Assembly (NCBI RefSeq): GCF_000772045.1
Contig: NZ_CP009754.1
Span: 1,798,001 to 1,862,000, forward strand
Source: Streptomyces sp. CCM_MD2014
GTDB lineage: Bacteria; Actinomycetota; Actinomycetes; Streptomycetales; Streptomycetaceae
Length of the DNA: 64,000 bases
Reading direction: 5' to 3'
Position numbers and translations under genes: made by a program. Below, piece by piece: positions 25,660 through 34,566 of the stretch (the stretch's first letter is position 1; the number at the start of each line of letters is the position of its first letter). The notes under the pieces are model-generated. The model did no database searches and was not told the origin of the DNA. It saw only the letters and a program-made list of their open reading frames with translations.

Positions 25660-27203
25660 GAACACTCCTTGTCGGTTGCGCCGTTGACCGTGGGTGCCGG
25701 CGAAGTCGTGGGGGCCTGGGGCGTCGGAGGGGCCTCGGTTGTCGTGGGGGCCTGGGGCGTCGTGGTGGTCCGGGGCGGGGTTCCTTCGTCGAGGTCCGCG
25801 AGGGCTCCGAGGGTGACGGGCGTCGCGACGAGCCGTTCCGCCGGTTCGTAGGCCCGCTCCCGCGCCGTGAGGCAGTGCACGGCGGGACCGCACATCCGGC
25901 CCTGGCACCAGCCCATGCCGGCCCGGGTCAGCTGCTTGACCTGCCGGTGGTCGTGGGCACCGTCCGCGCGGGCGGTCCGGACCGCTCCGGCGGTCACCTC
26001 CTCGCAGCGGCACACGACGGTCTCGTCGGTGAGCCACGAGGACCATGCGGGAGGGATCGGGTGGGCCAGCGGCATCGCCCGGGCGAAGGCGCGTTGCCGG
26101 GCCACCGCCGAACGCACCGCCGCCAGGCGCCCGTTCATCCCTCCGTGGCCGGCACCGGCAGCGGAGTCGGTGAGGACCGACTGCGCGGCCAGTCGGCCCT
26201 CGTTCACGGCGAGCGCCGCCCCGCCCACACCGCAGGTCTCCCCGGCGGTGTAGAGGCCGGGGACGGTGGTGCGCTGACCCGCGTCGACGGCGGCCACCGC
26301 GTTGCCGTCCGCGGAGTCCGCGAGGGCGCAGCCGAGGGGGACGAGCAGGTCGAGCTGGGGCGCGAAGCCCCAGCCGACGCCGACGGTGTCGACCTCGACG
26401 CGTCGTTCGGTTCCCGGGCGGGGGCGGCCGTCCGGCGTCAGCGAGGCGATGCGCACCGACGTCAAGCGTTCGCCGCCTTCCGCCGCGACGATCGCCGTGC
26501 GGGGGTACACCGGGACGCGGTGGCGGGCGAGCGCGGCGGCGTATCCGGCTCCCTCGGCCCACTTGGCGGGGTTGCGCAGCAGCGGACCGGGACGGCGCAG
26601 CCATGCGCTCGGGTGGGCTGCCTCGCAGACCGCGACGACCTCGACGCCGCGCGCGGCGAGACCGGCGGCGACCGGCAGCAGGAACGGGCCGGTGCCGCCG
26701 AGGGCCACGCGGGTCCCGGCCGCCACACCGCCGCCCTTGAGCAGCGCCTGCAGGCCGCCGGCGGTCAGGACCCCGGGCAGGTCCCAGCCGGGGAAGGGCA
26801 GTTGGCGGTCGTAGGCGCCGGTGGCCACGAGGAGCCTCGGCGTGCGCAGGACGCCCGCGGTCTCCCGCGGCGCGGCGCGGCGGTCGACCACGTGGACCGC
26901 GAATCCGTCGCCCTCGCGGACGGCGGACCAGGCGTGGTGTTCCAGGCGCAGGTCGAGCCGGCCCGCCGCCCGGTGCGCCGTCAGCACCCGGCACAGGGCA
27001 CGGTATGCACGCAGTCCGTGGTGCAGGTCGTCGGTCCGGACGGCCGCTCGCGCGTGCTCCGGCGGGTGCCGCCAGTACTGTCCGCCGAGAGCGGTCCCGG
27101 AGTCCACCAGTACGACGCGCAGTCCGCCGGCCAGCGCGGCGGCGGTCGCGGCCATGCCCGCCGGGCCCGCGCCCACGACGACGAGGTCCGCCGGCTCACT
27201 CAT
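25656..27203 (-). CDS. FAD-dependent D-hydroxyproline dehydrogenase, alpha-type subunit with BFD-like [2Fe-2S] domain
   Basis: 515 residues. The N-terminal dinucleotide fold is seen in VVVGAGPAGMAATAAALAGG and the second in RVALGGTGPFLLPVAAGLA; TVPGLYTAGETCGVGG is the FAD-closing motif. A BFD-like cluster domain lies near residues 405-470 with CRCEEV and GMGWCQGRMCG. After that comes a 40-residue Thr/Pro-rich tail with two PQAPTT repeats, odd for this family and probably disordered. Together with the two genes upstream it makes a three-subunit amine dehydrogenase like LhpBEF or the opine oxidases. It feeds electrons from cis-4-hydroxy-D-proline to an acceptor. It overlaps its neighbours on both sides, indicating tight coupling. 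Confidence 0.87.
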   Translation of the reverse strand: MSEPADLVVVGAGPAGMAATAAALAGGLRVVLVDSGTALGGQYWRHPPEHARAAVRTDDLHHGLRAYRALCRVLTAHRAAGRLDLRLEHHAWSAVREGDGFAVHVVDRRAAPRETAGVLRTPRLLVATGAYDRQLPFPGWDLPGVLTAGGLQALLKGGGVAAGTRVALGGTGPFLLPVAAGLAARGVEVVAVCEAAHPSAWLRRPGPLLRNPAKWAEGAGYAAALARHRVPVYPRTAIVAAEGGERLTSVRIASLTPDGRPRPGTERRVEVDTVGVGWGFAPQLDLLVPLGCALADSADGNAVAAVDAGQRTTVPGLYTAGETCGVGGAALAVNEGRLAAQSVLTDSAAGAGHGGMNGRLAAVRSAVARQRAFARAMPLAHPIPPAWSSWLTDETVVCRCEEVTAGAVRTARADGAHDHRQVKQLTRAGMGWCQGRMCGPAVHCLTARERAYEPAERLVATPVTLGALADLDEGTPPRTTTTPQAPTTTEAPPTPQAPTTSPAPTVNGATDKECS

Positions 27204-27450
27204 CGTCGTCCTCCCTCGTCGTGACGGTCATGCCGGGCCGGGCCGGCACCAGGCAGGCGCGCTGCCCGCCGGTTCCGTCGACCGCGACGAGGCAGTCGAA
27301 GCAGACGCCGATGCCGCAGAAGACGCCCCGGGGGCGGCGTCCGACGCGGGTGGTGCGCCAGGCGACCCGGCCCGCCGCGACGAGGGCCGCGGCGACGGTC
27401 TGTCCCTCGACGAAGGGCAGGGGGTCGCCGTCGACGACGATCTCGCTCAC
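27196..27450 (-). CDS. Small [2Fe-2S] ferredoxin-like subunit of the D-hydroxyproline dehydrogenase
   Basis: 84 residues from GTG 27450, whose GTGA overlaps the stop of the upstream oxidoreductase gene; this fixes the start within a longer open frame. Cys ligands appear as FCGIGVCFDC and QRACLVP, the C-x4-C-x2-C-x(n)-C plant-type arrangement of the small subunits of sarcosine, opine and hydroxyproline dehydrogenases. The opening VDGDPLPFVEGQTVAAALVA is the usual first beta-hairpin and helix. It shuttles electrons between the two FAD subunits. Its stop overlaps the start of the alpha subunit by eight bases. Confidence 0.88.
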   Translation of the reverse strand: MSEIVVDGDPLPFVEGQTVAAALVAAGRVAWRTTRVGRRPRGVFCGIGVCFDCLVAVDGTGGQRACLVPARPGMTVTTREDDDE

Positions 27451-28616
27451 TGGGGCGCACCTCCGCAGCTGAGGAAGCGGTCGGGGAGAAGACCGGTGTG
27501 CGCGGCCGGGTCGGCGCCGCGCCAGGGGTGGCCGAGCAGGTGGGCCGTCACCAGCGCGCCGGTCGCGGGGGCGAGGCCGATGCCCGCGCCCTCGTGACCG
27601 CAGGCGTGGACGACGCCCGGCACGCGCGGGTCGGGGCCGACGACCGGCAGGTGATCGGGGCAGTACGGCCGGAAGCCGCGGTAGGTGCGCATCAGATGGA
27701 CTCCGCGCAGGAAGGGGAAGAGCCGGCACGCCTGCGCGGCGAGCCGCGCGACCACGGCGGGGTTCATCGTGGTGTCGAAGCCGACGCGTTCCCTGCTGGC
27801 GCCGATGAGGATCGTGCCGCCGCGCGTGCCCTCGACGACGCACGAGGTCTCCAGCCCGGCGTCGGACGAAGCGACGCCCGCGACGTAGTCCGCGGAGTAG
27901 ACCTTGTGCCGGACCCTCGGCGGCAGCGGTTCCGTCACCAGGACGAAGCCGCGGCGCGGCAGCACCTCGACGGGCGCTCCGAGCCGGCGTCCGACCTCGC
28001 CGCCCCAGGTCCCGGCGGCGTTGACGACGGCGTCGGCGGGCAGCACGTCACCGGCGCTCGTGCGGATGCCGGTGATCCGGCCGCGGTCCCCGGCGGTCAC
28101 GGCGCCGACGACCTCGCCGGTGCGGAAGCGGGCGCCGTGCCGTACGGCGGCCCGCAGCAGCGCGGCCGCCGCCAGCACCGGCTGCACCTGCGCGTCCTGC
28201 GGGTAGTGGACACCGCCGGGGAGCCCGGGCGCGAGGCGGGGTTCGAGGTCCCGCACCCGGTCGACCGGCTCGACGCGGACACCGGCCGCCTCCTGGCGGG
28301 CGGCGAACTCGCCGAGCGCGGCCAGGCCTTCGGCGGTGCTCGCGACGACCAGGCCGCCCTTGGGTTCGAGTTCGAGGGAGGCGGGACCGAGTTCCCTCCC
28401 CGCCTCGTCCCACAGGGTGCGGCTCAGCCGGGCCAGGGCGAGCTCGGGGCCGGGTTCCTTGTCGGAGAGGAGGACGTTGCCCTCACCGCGGCTCGTCGTC
28501 CCGGCGCCCACCGGGCCGCGGTCGACGACCGTGACGTCCATGCCCGCCGAGGCGGCGTGGAAGGCGCAGGCGGCTCCGACGACTCCCGCGCCCACGACGA
28601 CGATCTTCAGGGTCAA
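27447..28616 (-). CDS. DAO-type FAD oxidoreductase, beta-type subunit of D-hydroxyproline dehydrogenase
   Basis: 389 residues from TTG 28616, chosen because GGAGGAGG lies at 28621-28628 and the dinucleotide fold starts at once (LKIVVVGAGVVGAACAFHAA). An in-frame ATG 22 codons upstream lacks a ribosome binding site. Other DAO marks are DRGPVGAGTTSRGEGNVLL, NAAGTWGGEVGRRLG, YRGFRPYCPDHLPVVGPD and HACGHEGAGIGLAPATG. As the first gene of the operon it would hold the substrate site oxidising cis-4-hydroxy-D-proline. Glycine or D-amino acid oxidase is the stand-alone alternative, less likely given the two partner subunits. Confidence 0.87.
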   Translation of the reverse strand: MTLKIVVVGAGVVGAACAFHAASAGMDVTVVDRGPVGAGTTSRGEGNVLLSDKEPGPELALARLSRTLWDEAGRELGPASLELEPKGGLVVASTAEGLAALGEFAARQEAAGVRVEPVDRVRDLEPRLAPGLPGGVHYPQDAQVQPVLAAAALLRAAVRHGARFRTGEVVGAVTAGDRGRITGIRTSAGDVLPADAVVNAAGTWGGEVGRRLGAPVEVLPRRGFVLVTEPLPPRVRHKVYSADYVAGVASSDAGLETSCVVEGTRGGTILIGASRERVGFDTTMNPAVVARLAAQACRLFPFLRGVHLMRTYRGFRPYCPDHLPVVGPDPRVPGVVHACGHEGAGIGLAPATGALVTAHLLGHPWRGADPAAHTGLLPDRFLSCGGAPQ

Positions 28617-28671
28617 CGGCCCTCCTCCGAGCGCCACGAGCCAACGGCGTCGATCACCAGCGGCCATGCTG

Positions 28672-28683
28672 TGCAATGTCACA
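28672..28683 (-). promoter_or_regulatory. Candidate GntR operator copy 2, upstream of the hydroxyproline operon
   Basis: On the minus strand this reads ATGTGACATTGCA, sharing GTGACATTG(T/C)A with the site before the GntR gene at 23039-23050. It lies about 60 bases upstream of the TTG start of the first operon gene, a usual place for an operator. The gap 28617-28744 holds nothing else of note. Confidence 0.4.
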
Positions 28684-28744
28684 TGCCATGAGTGAGGCTA
28701 TACATCCGGCCGGTGGAAGACAACGCCCCCTGCGTGCCCGGGAG

Positions 28745-31366
28745 TCAGAGGTCGACTCGGGTGCCCAGGCCGGTCAGGGCGCCGACCGGGTCGAGGTCGG
28801 GGGTGCCGCGCGGCCACCAGTCCTCGCGGCCGGGCTCGGACTCGTAGGCGTACCAGAGGCCTGCCCGGCCGAGTCTGAGCTGGACATGGCCCCGTGGATG
28901 GGTGAGGCGGTTGCGCCAGGGGCGGAAGGCGGGGAGGTCGGCGGCGAGCAGCAGGGGGCGGGCGCGGTCGAAACGGCCGGCCGGCGGGTCCCAGGGCTCC
29001 TCCAGGACGTCGAGGCCCTCGGGTCCGCCCTGCCGCCAGGCGGCGACGGCCCGCGCCAGCTCCGCCGTGTCGCGTCCGGTGGCCGAGGCGAGGGAGGCGT
29101 AGAGCGCGCGGGTGCCCGCGGTGAGGCCGGAGCCCGGACGCGCCGCCGCCAGGCGGACGGCGTCCTGCCACAGCGTCAGCCCGCCGACCGGATCGCGCCC
29201 GGTGGTGAGCAGTGCGTGGGCGCGGGCGGCGGCGTCGGTGGCGAGCTGGTCCAGCGCGAAGGGGTCGGGGCCGCCCGGGGCGGCCGGGTAGGCAGGCGGC
29301 TGTTCCGGGTGCGGGGGCGCCGGCAGCGGTGCGGGCAGGGGCGGCGGGACGCGCCGGGCAAGGGCTTCCCCGGCGCGGACGCCGGGCAGGGGCGCCGGTC
29401 CGCGCTCCTGGGCGGCGCGGGCCGCGCGGGCGGCGTTGCGCCGGGACAGGGCGTCGAGGAGCGCGCGTTCGCCCCGGCCGCGCAGCAGGAGGAGCACGAA
29501 GGGGTCGGCGTCGAGCAGACGGGCCGTCTGGTAGCACAGGGCGGCGGCGTGTTTGCAGGGGTGCCCGGAGTCGGGGCAACTGCACTGCGGGGTGAGGTCG
29601 CCGGGACCGGGGAGCAGCGGAACGCCGCGGTCCGCCAGGTCGGCCAGGGAATGGGGCAGTTGCTTGTCGAGGAGGGCGGCGATGTGCCCGGGCCGTTCGA
29701 CGGCGGCGTCGAGGAACCGGTCCCAGTCGGCGTCGCCGAGCGTCCGCAGCCGCACCTGCACGCGGTACGGCCGGGCGCGGCTGCCCTGTACGTAGGCGAG
29801 AACCAGCCCGGGGGTCACGGTGATGGCGTCCACGTGCCCCCGCTCGGCGTATCCGCGCCCGCGCTCCAGCCGCGCGGGGTCCAGGGCACCCTCTTCCAGC
29901 GCGGTCACCCACGCCTTCCCCCACCAGGTCCCGGCGAGTCCCTCGTCCGCGGCCTTCCGGGGCGGGAGCGCGGGGAACGTGCGCCGCAGTTCGCCGTCCC
30001 GGTCCCGGGCCGCCATCGAGCGGGGGGCACGGGGTCGCGCGGGCGGCGCGGGGCGGGCGGCGTCCCGGTCGCGCACCGCAGACGGCTGCTCCGGGCTCCT
30101 CGGCCGCTCCGGCCGCACGCGCGCGGGTGCCGAGTCCTCGGGGCGCGGCCCGCGCCCAACGCGAGGAGAGGTTCCGGCGGGCACGACGCCGGGCCCGGCG
30201 GCCGGGCCGGCGCCGAGGGACGGGGCGGTCTCGGGGGACGGGGCGGGCTCGGGGGACGGGGCGGGCTCGGGGGACGGAGCAGGCTCGGGGGACGGAGCAG
30301 GCTCGGGGGACGAGGCCGCCGCCCGTTCCTCCCCGGAAGCCGCCGAGCCGGACCCGGTGACGGGACCCACACCGGACGACGGGACCACCTCCGGGCGCGA
30401 GGCCGCCGCCCGCTCCCCAGAAGCCGCCGAACCGGACCCGGTGACGGGACCCACACCGGAAGACGAGCCCGACTCCGAGTACGAGGCCGCCGCCCGTTCC
30501 TCCCCAGAAGCCGCAGAACCGGACCCGCTGACGGGACCCACACCGGACGACGGGACCACCTCCGGGCGCGAGGCCGCCGCCCGCTCCCCAGAAGCCGCCG
30601 AACCGGACCCGCTGGCGGGACCCACACCGGAAGACGAGCCCGACTCCGAGTACGAGGAGGCCGTCGCCCGCGCTTCGCGGGAGGGCGGACCGGCGTGCTC
30701 ATCGGGGGGCAGGCCCTCTTCGGCCTCCCCGGCCGACGAGGTCTCCTCGACCGGGTCCGCCTCCGGGGGCAGTCGGAAGGCGTCCGCGACGAAGTCCCGT
30801 ACGGCGCGTGCGCGGGCGTCGGCGGTGTCCGTGCCGCCCGCCCTCCGCCGACGGCCGGACGGACGGGGCGCCCGCCGGGCGGGCGCGGCGCCCTCGGACG
30901 CCGCGTCCGCCTGCGCCTGCCGGCGTGCCGCCCGCAACGCCTCGCGCGCCACGTCCGCCGGACGGCTGTCGCCCCCGTCCACGGCAGCGGAGCGGGCGGC
31001 TTCCTCGGGGTCGGGCGGCGTGGTCACGTCGTCGGACCGGTCCGCTCCGGGTCCCCGCCGTGCCGACTCCGCCGGGTCCGCCGCACCGGGCGGACGCCCC
31101 GAACTCGAGGCGGCCCCGGGGTCATGCGCCCCCGCGTGCCGTGCCCTGCGCAGTGCGGCGCGGGCCGTGTCCCCGGGGCGTGGGCCGGTGGGCTCACCGG
31201 GCTTCCCGCCCGGGGCGTCCTCGGGGCCCGGGGCGGGCGCCGACGGTGCGGGAGGCGCCGGCGCCGGTGACGCCGGCCCGCGCTCCCCGTCCGCGCCCGT
31301 TCCCTCGCCTCGCTCGCGTGCCTCCCGCAGGGCGCGGCGGGCCTCGTCGGCGGGCCCGGGGGTCAT
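28745..31366 (-). CDS. SWIM zinc-finger protein with long repetitive N-terminal half
   Basis: 873 residues from ATG 31366, overlapping the stop of the SNF2 helicase gene (ATGA). The C-terminal half carries the SWIM zinc motif QCSCPDSGHPCKHAAAL (C-x-C-x(n)-C-x-H), preceded by a conserved region (TWWGKAWVTALEEGALDPARLERGRGYAERG). The N-terminal 400 residues are disordered-looking, rich in Ala, Pro, Ser and Glu, with three spaced ARxALRxAR motifs (ARRALREAR, ARAALRRAR, AREALRAAR) and two kinds of tandem repeats. SWIM proteins of this kind are usually coupled with a SNF2 helicase in actinobacteria, and are thought to help it on DNA. The exact role is unknown. Confidence 0.9.
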   Translation of the reverse strand: MTPGPADEARRALREARERGEGTGADGERGPASPAPAPPAPSAPAPGPEDAPGGKPGEPTGPRPGDTARAALRRARHAGAHDPGAASSSGRPPGAADPAESARRGPGADRSDDVTTPPDPEEAARSAAVDGGDSRPADVAREALRAARRQAQADAASEGAAPARRAPRPSGRRRRAGGTDTADARARAVRDFVADAFRLPPEADPVEETSSAGEAEEGLPPDEHAGPPSREARATASSYSESGSSSGVGPASGSGSAASGERAAASRPEVVPSSGVGPVSGSGSAASGEERAAASYSESGSSSGVGPVTGSGSAASGERAAASRPEVVPSSGVGPVTGSGSAASGEERAAASSPEPAPSPEPAPSPEPAPSPEPAPSPETAPSLGAGPAAGPGVVPAGTSPRVGRGPRPEDSAPARVRPERPRSPEQPSAVRDRDAARPAPPARPRAPRSMAARDRDGELRRTFPALPPRKAADEGLAGTWWGKAWVTALEEGALDPARLERGRGYAERGHVDAITVTPGLVLAYVQGSRARPYRVQVRLRTLGDADWDRFLDAAVERPGHIAALLDKQLPHSLADLADRGVPLLPGPGDLTPQCSCPDSGHPCKHAAALCYQTARLLDADPFVLLLLRGRGERALLDALSRRNAARAARAAQERGPAPLPGVRAGEALARRVPPPLPAPLPAPPHPEQPPAYPAAPGGPDPFALDQLATDAAARAHALLTTGRDPVGGLTLWQDAVRLAAARPGSGLTAGTRALYASLASATGRDTAELARAVAAWRQGGPEGLDVLEEPWDPPAGRFDRARPLLLAADLPAFRPWRNRLTHPRGHVQLRLGRAGLWYAYESEPGREDWWPRGTPDLDPVGALTGLGTRVDL
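30217..30653. repeat. Coding tandem repeats in the SWIM protein gene: 18-bp units, then two 171-bp units
   Basis: From about 30217 to 30311 five 18-bp units (core GGGGACGGGGCGGGCTCG) encode PEPAPS repeats. From 30312 follow two 171-bp units (30312-30482 and 30483-30653), each made of an 87-bp and an 84-bp half that are related to each other. Both periods are multiples of three, so copy-number change keeps frame. Confidence 0.85.
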
Positions 31367-34300
31367 GACGGCCTCCTCAGGGAGACGAGGTCGGACAGTT
31401 CACGTGCCGTCAGTTCGGTGAGGGCCGACTCCCCGGAGCCGAGGATCGCGTCGGCCAGGGCCCGCTTGGACTGGAGCATCTCGGCGATGCGGTCCTCGAC
31501 CGTGCCCTCGGTGATGAGCCGGTGGACCTGGACCGGCTGGGTCTGGCCGATGCGGTAGGCGCGGTCGGTCGCCTGTTCCTCCACGGCCGGGTTCCACCAG
31601 CGGTCGAAGTGCACGACATGGCCGGCGCGGGTGAGGTTCAGGCCGGTGCCGGCGGCCTTCAGCGACAGGACGAGGACGGGGCTCGCCCCGCTCTGGAAGC
31701 GGTCCACCATCCGCTCGCGCTCCGGCACCGGCGTACCGCCGTGCAGCAGGTCGACGGGGACCGCGCGGGCGGCGAGGTGGGCGGTGATGAGGCGGGCCAT
31801 GCCGACGTACTGCGTGAAGACCAGGGCCGAGCCGTCCTCCGCGAGCACCGTGTCCAGCAGCTCGTCCAGCAGGGCGAGTTTGCCCGAGCGTGCGGTCATC
31901 CGGTCGGCCCCGCCCGGCGGGTGCTCCTCCTTCAGGAACAGCGCGGGGTGGTCGCAGATCTGTTTCAACGAGGTCAGCAGCTTGAGGACGAGGCCGCGGC
32001 GGCCCATGCCCTCGGCCTCCTCGATGGCGAGCATCGACTCGCGCACCACCGCCTCGTAGAGCGCGGCCTGTTCGCGGGTGAGGGGGACGGGGTGGTCCGT
32101 CTCGGTCTTCGGCGGTAGCTCGGGGACGATGCCCGGGTCGGATTTCCTGCGGCGCAGCAGGAAGGGGCGGACGAGGCGGGCGAGGCGCTCCGCCGCCTGG
32201 TCGTCCTCGCCGTTCTCCACCGCGCGCGCGTGCCGGGCGCGGAAGGACTTCAGGGGGCCGAGCAGGCCGGGGGTGGTCCAGTCGAGCAGCGCCCACAGCT
32301 CGGAGAGGTTGTTCTCCACGGGGGTGCCGGTCAGCGCCACCCGTGCCGGGGACGGAATCGTGCGCAGGGCCTTCGCCGTCGCCGAGTACGGGTTCTTCAC
32401 GTGCTGGGCCTCGTCCGCGACGACCATGCCCCAGGGCTGCTCGGCCAGGGTCGTGGCGGCGGACCGCATCGTGCCGTAGGTGGTGAGGACGAAGCCGCCG
32501 GTCAGGTCGTCGAGGGTGCGGTCGGGGCCGTGGAAGCGGCGGACGGGGACGCCGGGCGCGAACCGCTCGATCTCCCGCTGCCAGTTGCCCAGGAGGGAGG
32601 CCGGGCAGACGACGAGGGTCGGTTCGGTGCGGGCCCGCTTCAGGTGGAGGGCGATGACGGTGACGGTCTTGCCGAGGCCCATGTCGTCGGCGAGGCAGCC
32701 GCCGAGGCCGAGTGAGGTCATGAGGTCGAGCCAGCCCAGACCGCGCAGTTGGTAGTCGCGGAGGGTGGCGTGCAGGCCGGGCGGTGGCGCGGCGGGCCGC
32801 ACACCGGCCGTGAGCCGGTCGCGCAGGGCGGCCAGCGCGCCGACGGGCACCACGTCGACCGTTTCGCCGTCGGCCTCGGCGCTGCCGGTGAGGGCGACGG
32901 AGAGGGCGTCGACGGGGTCGAGCAGGCCGAGGTCGCGTTTGCGGGCGCGGCGGACGAGCGAGGGGTCGACCAGCACCCACCGGTCGCGGAGCCGGACGAC
33001 CGGCCGGTGGGCCTCCGCCAGGGCGTCCATCTCGGCCTCGGTGAGCGGGTCGCCGCCGATCGCGAGCTGCCAGCGGAACTGGAGCAGGTCCTCGCTCTCG
33101 AAGAAGCCCGTGCCGTCGGTCGCCGAACCGGGCGCGGTCCTGATCACGGCGGTCGCGGTGAGGTCCTGGGCCAGGTCGCGGGGCCAGTGCACGGCGACGC
33201 CCGCGGCGGCGAGCCGGCCGGCCGCCACGCCCAGCAGGTCGCTGACCTCCTCCTCGGACAGGGCGAGGACGTCGGGGACGTCCTGTTCGGTGAGGCGGTC
33301 CAGCGGCGGCCAGACCCGCGCCGCGCGGCGCACCGCGAGGGCGGCGTCCACGCGCGCGCGGGCGCCGAAGGACGCGTCGGCCGCCCCCGCCCACAGGTCC
33401 GCGGCGTCGGCCACGAGCGTGGGGTCGGCGAGGCTGTGCACCTGGACGATCGCCGCGCCCGCGTTGCGCACGCCGGCGCTGCCGCCGCCCTCAGTGCCCG
33501 GGCCCCCGTCCGTGTCGCCGTCGAACAGGTCGTACGCCGACAGGTCCAGGCGGAGCGAGATCCGCACGCCCGCGTCCATGCCCGCGGCGACCTCGGCGGC
33601 CCAGTCGTGGGCGTCGGGCAGGTGCTGGGGCTCGCGGGCGGCGAACGGGCGGCCCGAGGCGTGGGACGCGGCCGGAGTGCGCGGGAGGGTGTCGGCGACC
33701 GCGTCGAGGAAGGCGCGGATCAGCGCTTCCGGCTCCGGGAGCCGGATCGGTCCCGGGCCTTCGAGGGGGACCGCGTGGCCCTCGGGGGGCAGGGCGGCGG
33801 CCACGGCCCGCAGGTGCGCGATGTCGTCGGGGTCGAGCGGGCCGGCCCGCCAGGCGTCGTGCCCGGTCGCGGTCAGGCCGGGCAGCAGCCGTCCGCGCGC
33901 GGTGAGGCGCAGGGCGTGCAGGGCCGCCGCGCCCCAGCAGGCCGTGGCGGGGTGCGCGGCCGGGTCGTGCCGGGCGCGCACCAGGAGGGGCAGCGCCTCG
34001 GCGAGCGGCAGGAACACCGCGGGTGTGGTCCTGCGGCGCACCCCGGCGCCGTGCGGCCGCACGACGGTCAGCTCCTCGGCTCGGCCGCCCGGCCGCGCTC
34101 CGTCGCCGGTGACCGCCGCGGTCTCCGCGCCGTGTCCCGCCTCCGTGTCCCCGGCCGGACCGCTCCCGGGATTCTCCCCGGCGGCAGCTGCCCCGGGCGC
34201 CGGGGCGGCGCCGCCGTCGGCGTCGTACGCCCGGACCGGGCCGGTGAGGGGCCCGCCGTCGGGGTCCCAGAAGGCGATCCGGCCCTCGCGCGGCAGGGCG

Positions 34301-34464
34301 GCGGGCAGGAAGACGGCCGCGAGCCGGGCGGGGACGGACGCCGCCGCCTCCTCGTGCCGCGCCGTCCCCCTGTGGCGCGGCGCCTCCCCCGGCTCCGCCG
34401 TCCGCTCCCCCGCTCGCCCGGGAGCCGTCGTGTCCGTCGTGTCCGTCACGGCCGTGTCGCCCAT
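31363..34464 (-). CDS. SNF2-family DNA-dependent ATPase/helicase
   Basis: 1033 residues from ATG 34464, with GGGAGGTGA eight bases upstream; the in-frame GTG at 34476 falls inside that binding site. An N-terminal helicase-associated region of about 550 residues is followed by the SNF2 core: DDMGLGKTV (Walker A), LVVCPASLLGNW, VADEAQHVKN (DEAQ box), ALTGTPVENNL, and the second RecA lobe with LVFTQYVGM, LSLKAAGTGLNL and RAYRIGQTQ. It is an ATP-driven DNA translocase of the bacterial SNF2 group that pairs with SWIM proteins, likely in DNA repair or transcription-related remodelling. Coupling with the SWIM gene by ATGA supports joint function. Confidence 0.93.
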   Translation of the reverse strand: MGDTAVTDTTDTTAPGRAGERTAEPGEAPRHRGTARHEEAAASVPARLAAVFLPAALPREGRIAFWDPDGGPLTGPVRAYDADGGAAPAPGAAAAGENPGSGPAGDTEAGHGAETAAVTGDGARPGGRAEELTVVRPHGAGVRRRTTPAVFLPLAEALPLLVRARHDPAAHPATACWGAAALHALRLTARGRLLPGLTATGHDAWRAGPLDPDDIAHLRAVAAALPPEGHAVPLEGPGPIRLPEPEALIRAFLDAVADTLPRTPAASHASGRPFAAREPQHLPDAHDWAAEVAAGMDAGVRISLRLDLSAYDLFDGDTDGGPGTEGGGSAGVRNAGAAIVQVHSLADPTLVADAADLWAGAADASFGARARVDAALAVRRAARVWPPLDRLTEQDVPDVLALSEEEVSDLLGVAAGRLAAAGVAVHWPRDLAQDLTATAVIRTAPGSATDGTGFFESEDLLQFRWQLAIGGDPLTEAEMDALAEAHRPVVRLRDRWVLVDPSLVRRARKRDLGLLDPVDALSVALTGSAEADGETVDVVPVGALAALRDRLTAGVRPAAPPPGLHATLRDYQLRGLGWLDLMTSLGLGGCLADDMGLGKTVTVIALHLKRARTEPTLVVCPASLLGNWQREIERFAPGVPVRRFHGPDRTLDDLTGGFVLTTYGTMRSAATTLAEQPWGMVVADEAQHVKNPYSATAKALRTIPSPARVALTGTPVENNLSELWALLDWTTPGLLGPLKSFRARHARAVENGEDDQAAERLARLVRPFLLRRRKSDPGIVPELPPKTETDHPVPLTREQAALYEAVVRESMLAIEEAEGMGRRGLVLKLLTSLKQICDHPALFLKEEHPPGGADRMTARSGKLALLDELLDTVLAEDGSALVFTQYVGMARLITAHLAARAVPVDLLHGGTPVPERERMVDRFQSGASPVLVLSLKAAGTGLNLTRAGHVVHFDRWWNPAVEEQATDRAYRIGQTQPVQVHRLITEGTVEDRIAEMLQSKRALADAILGSGESALTELTARELSDLVSLRRPS

Positions 34465-34566
34465 ACGTCCTGTCACCTCCCGCCCGTCGGCCCGATCAGA
34501 TGTCTTCGACTCTACGGGCGGGGTCTGACAATCGGCTCCGGCAGCCGCCGCCGGGCCGGTGCGACC

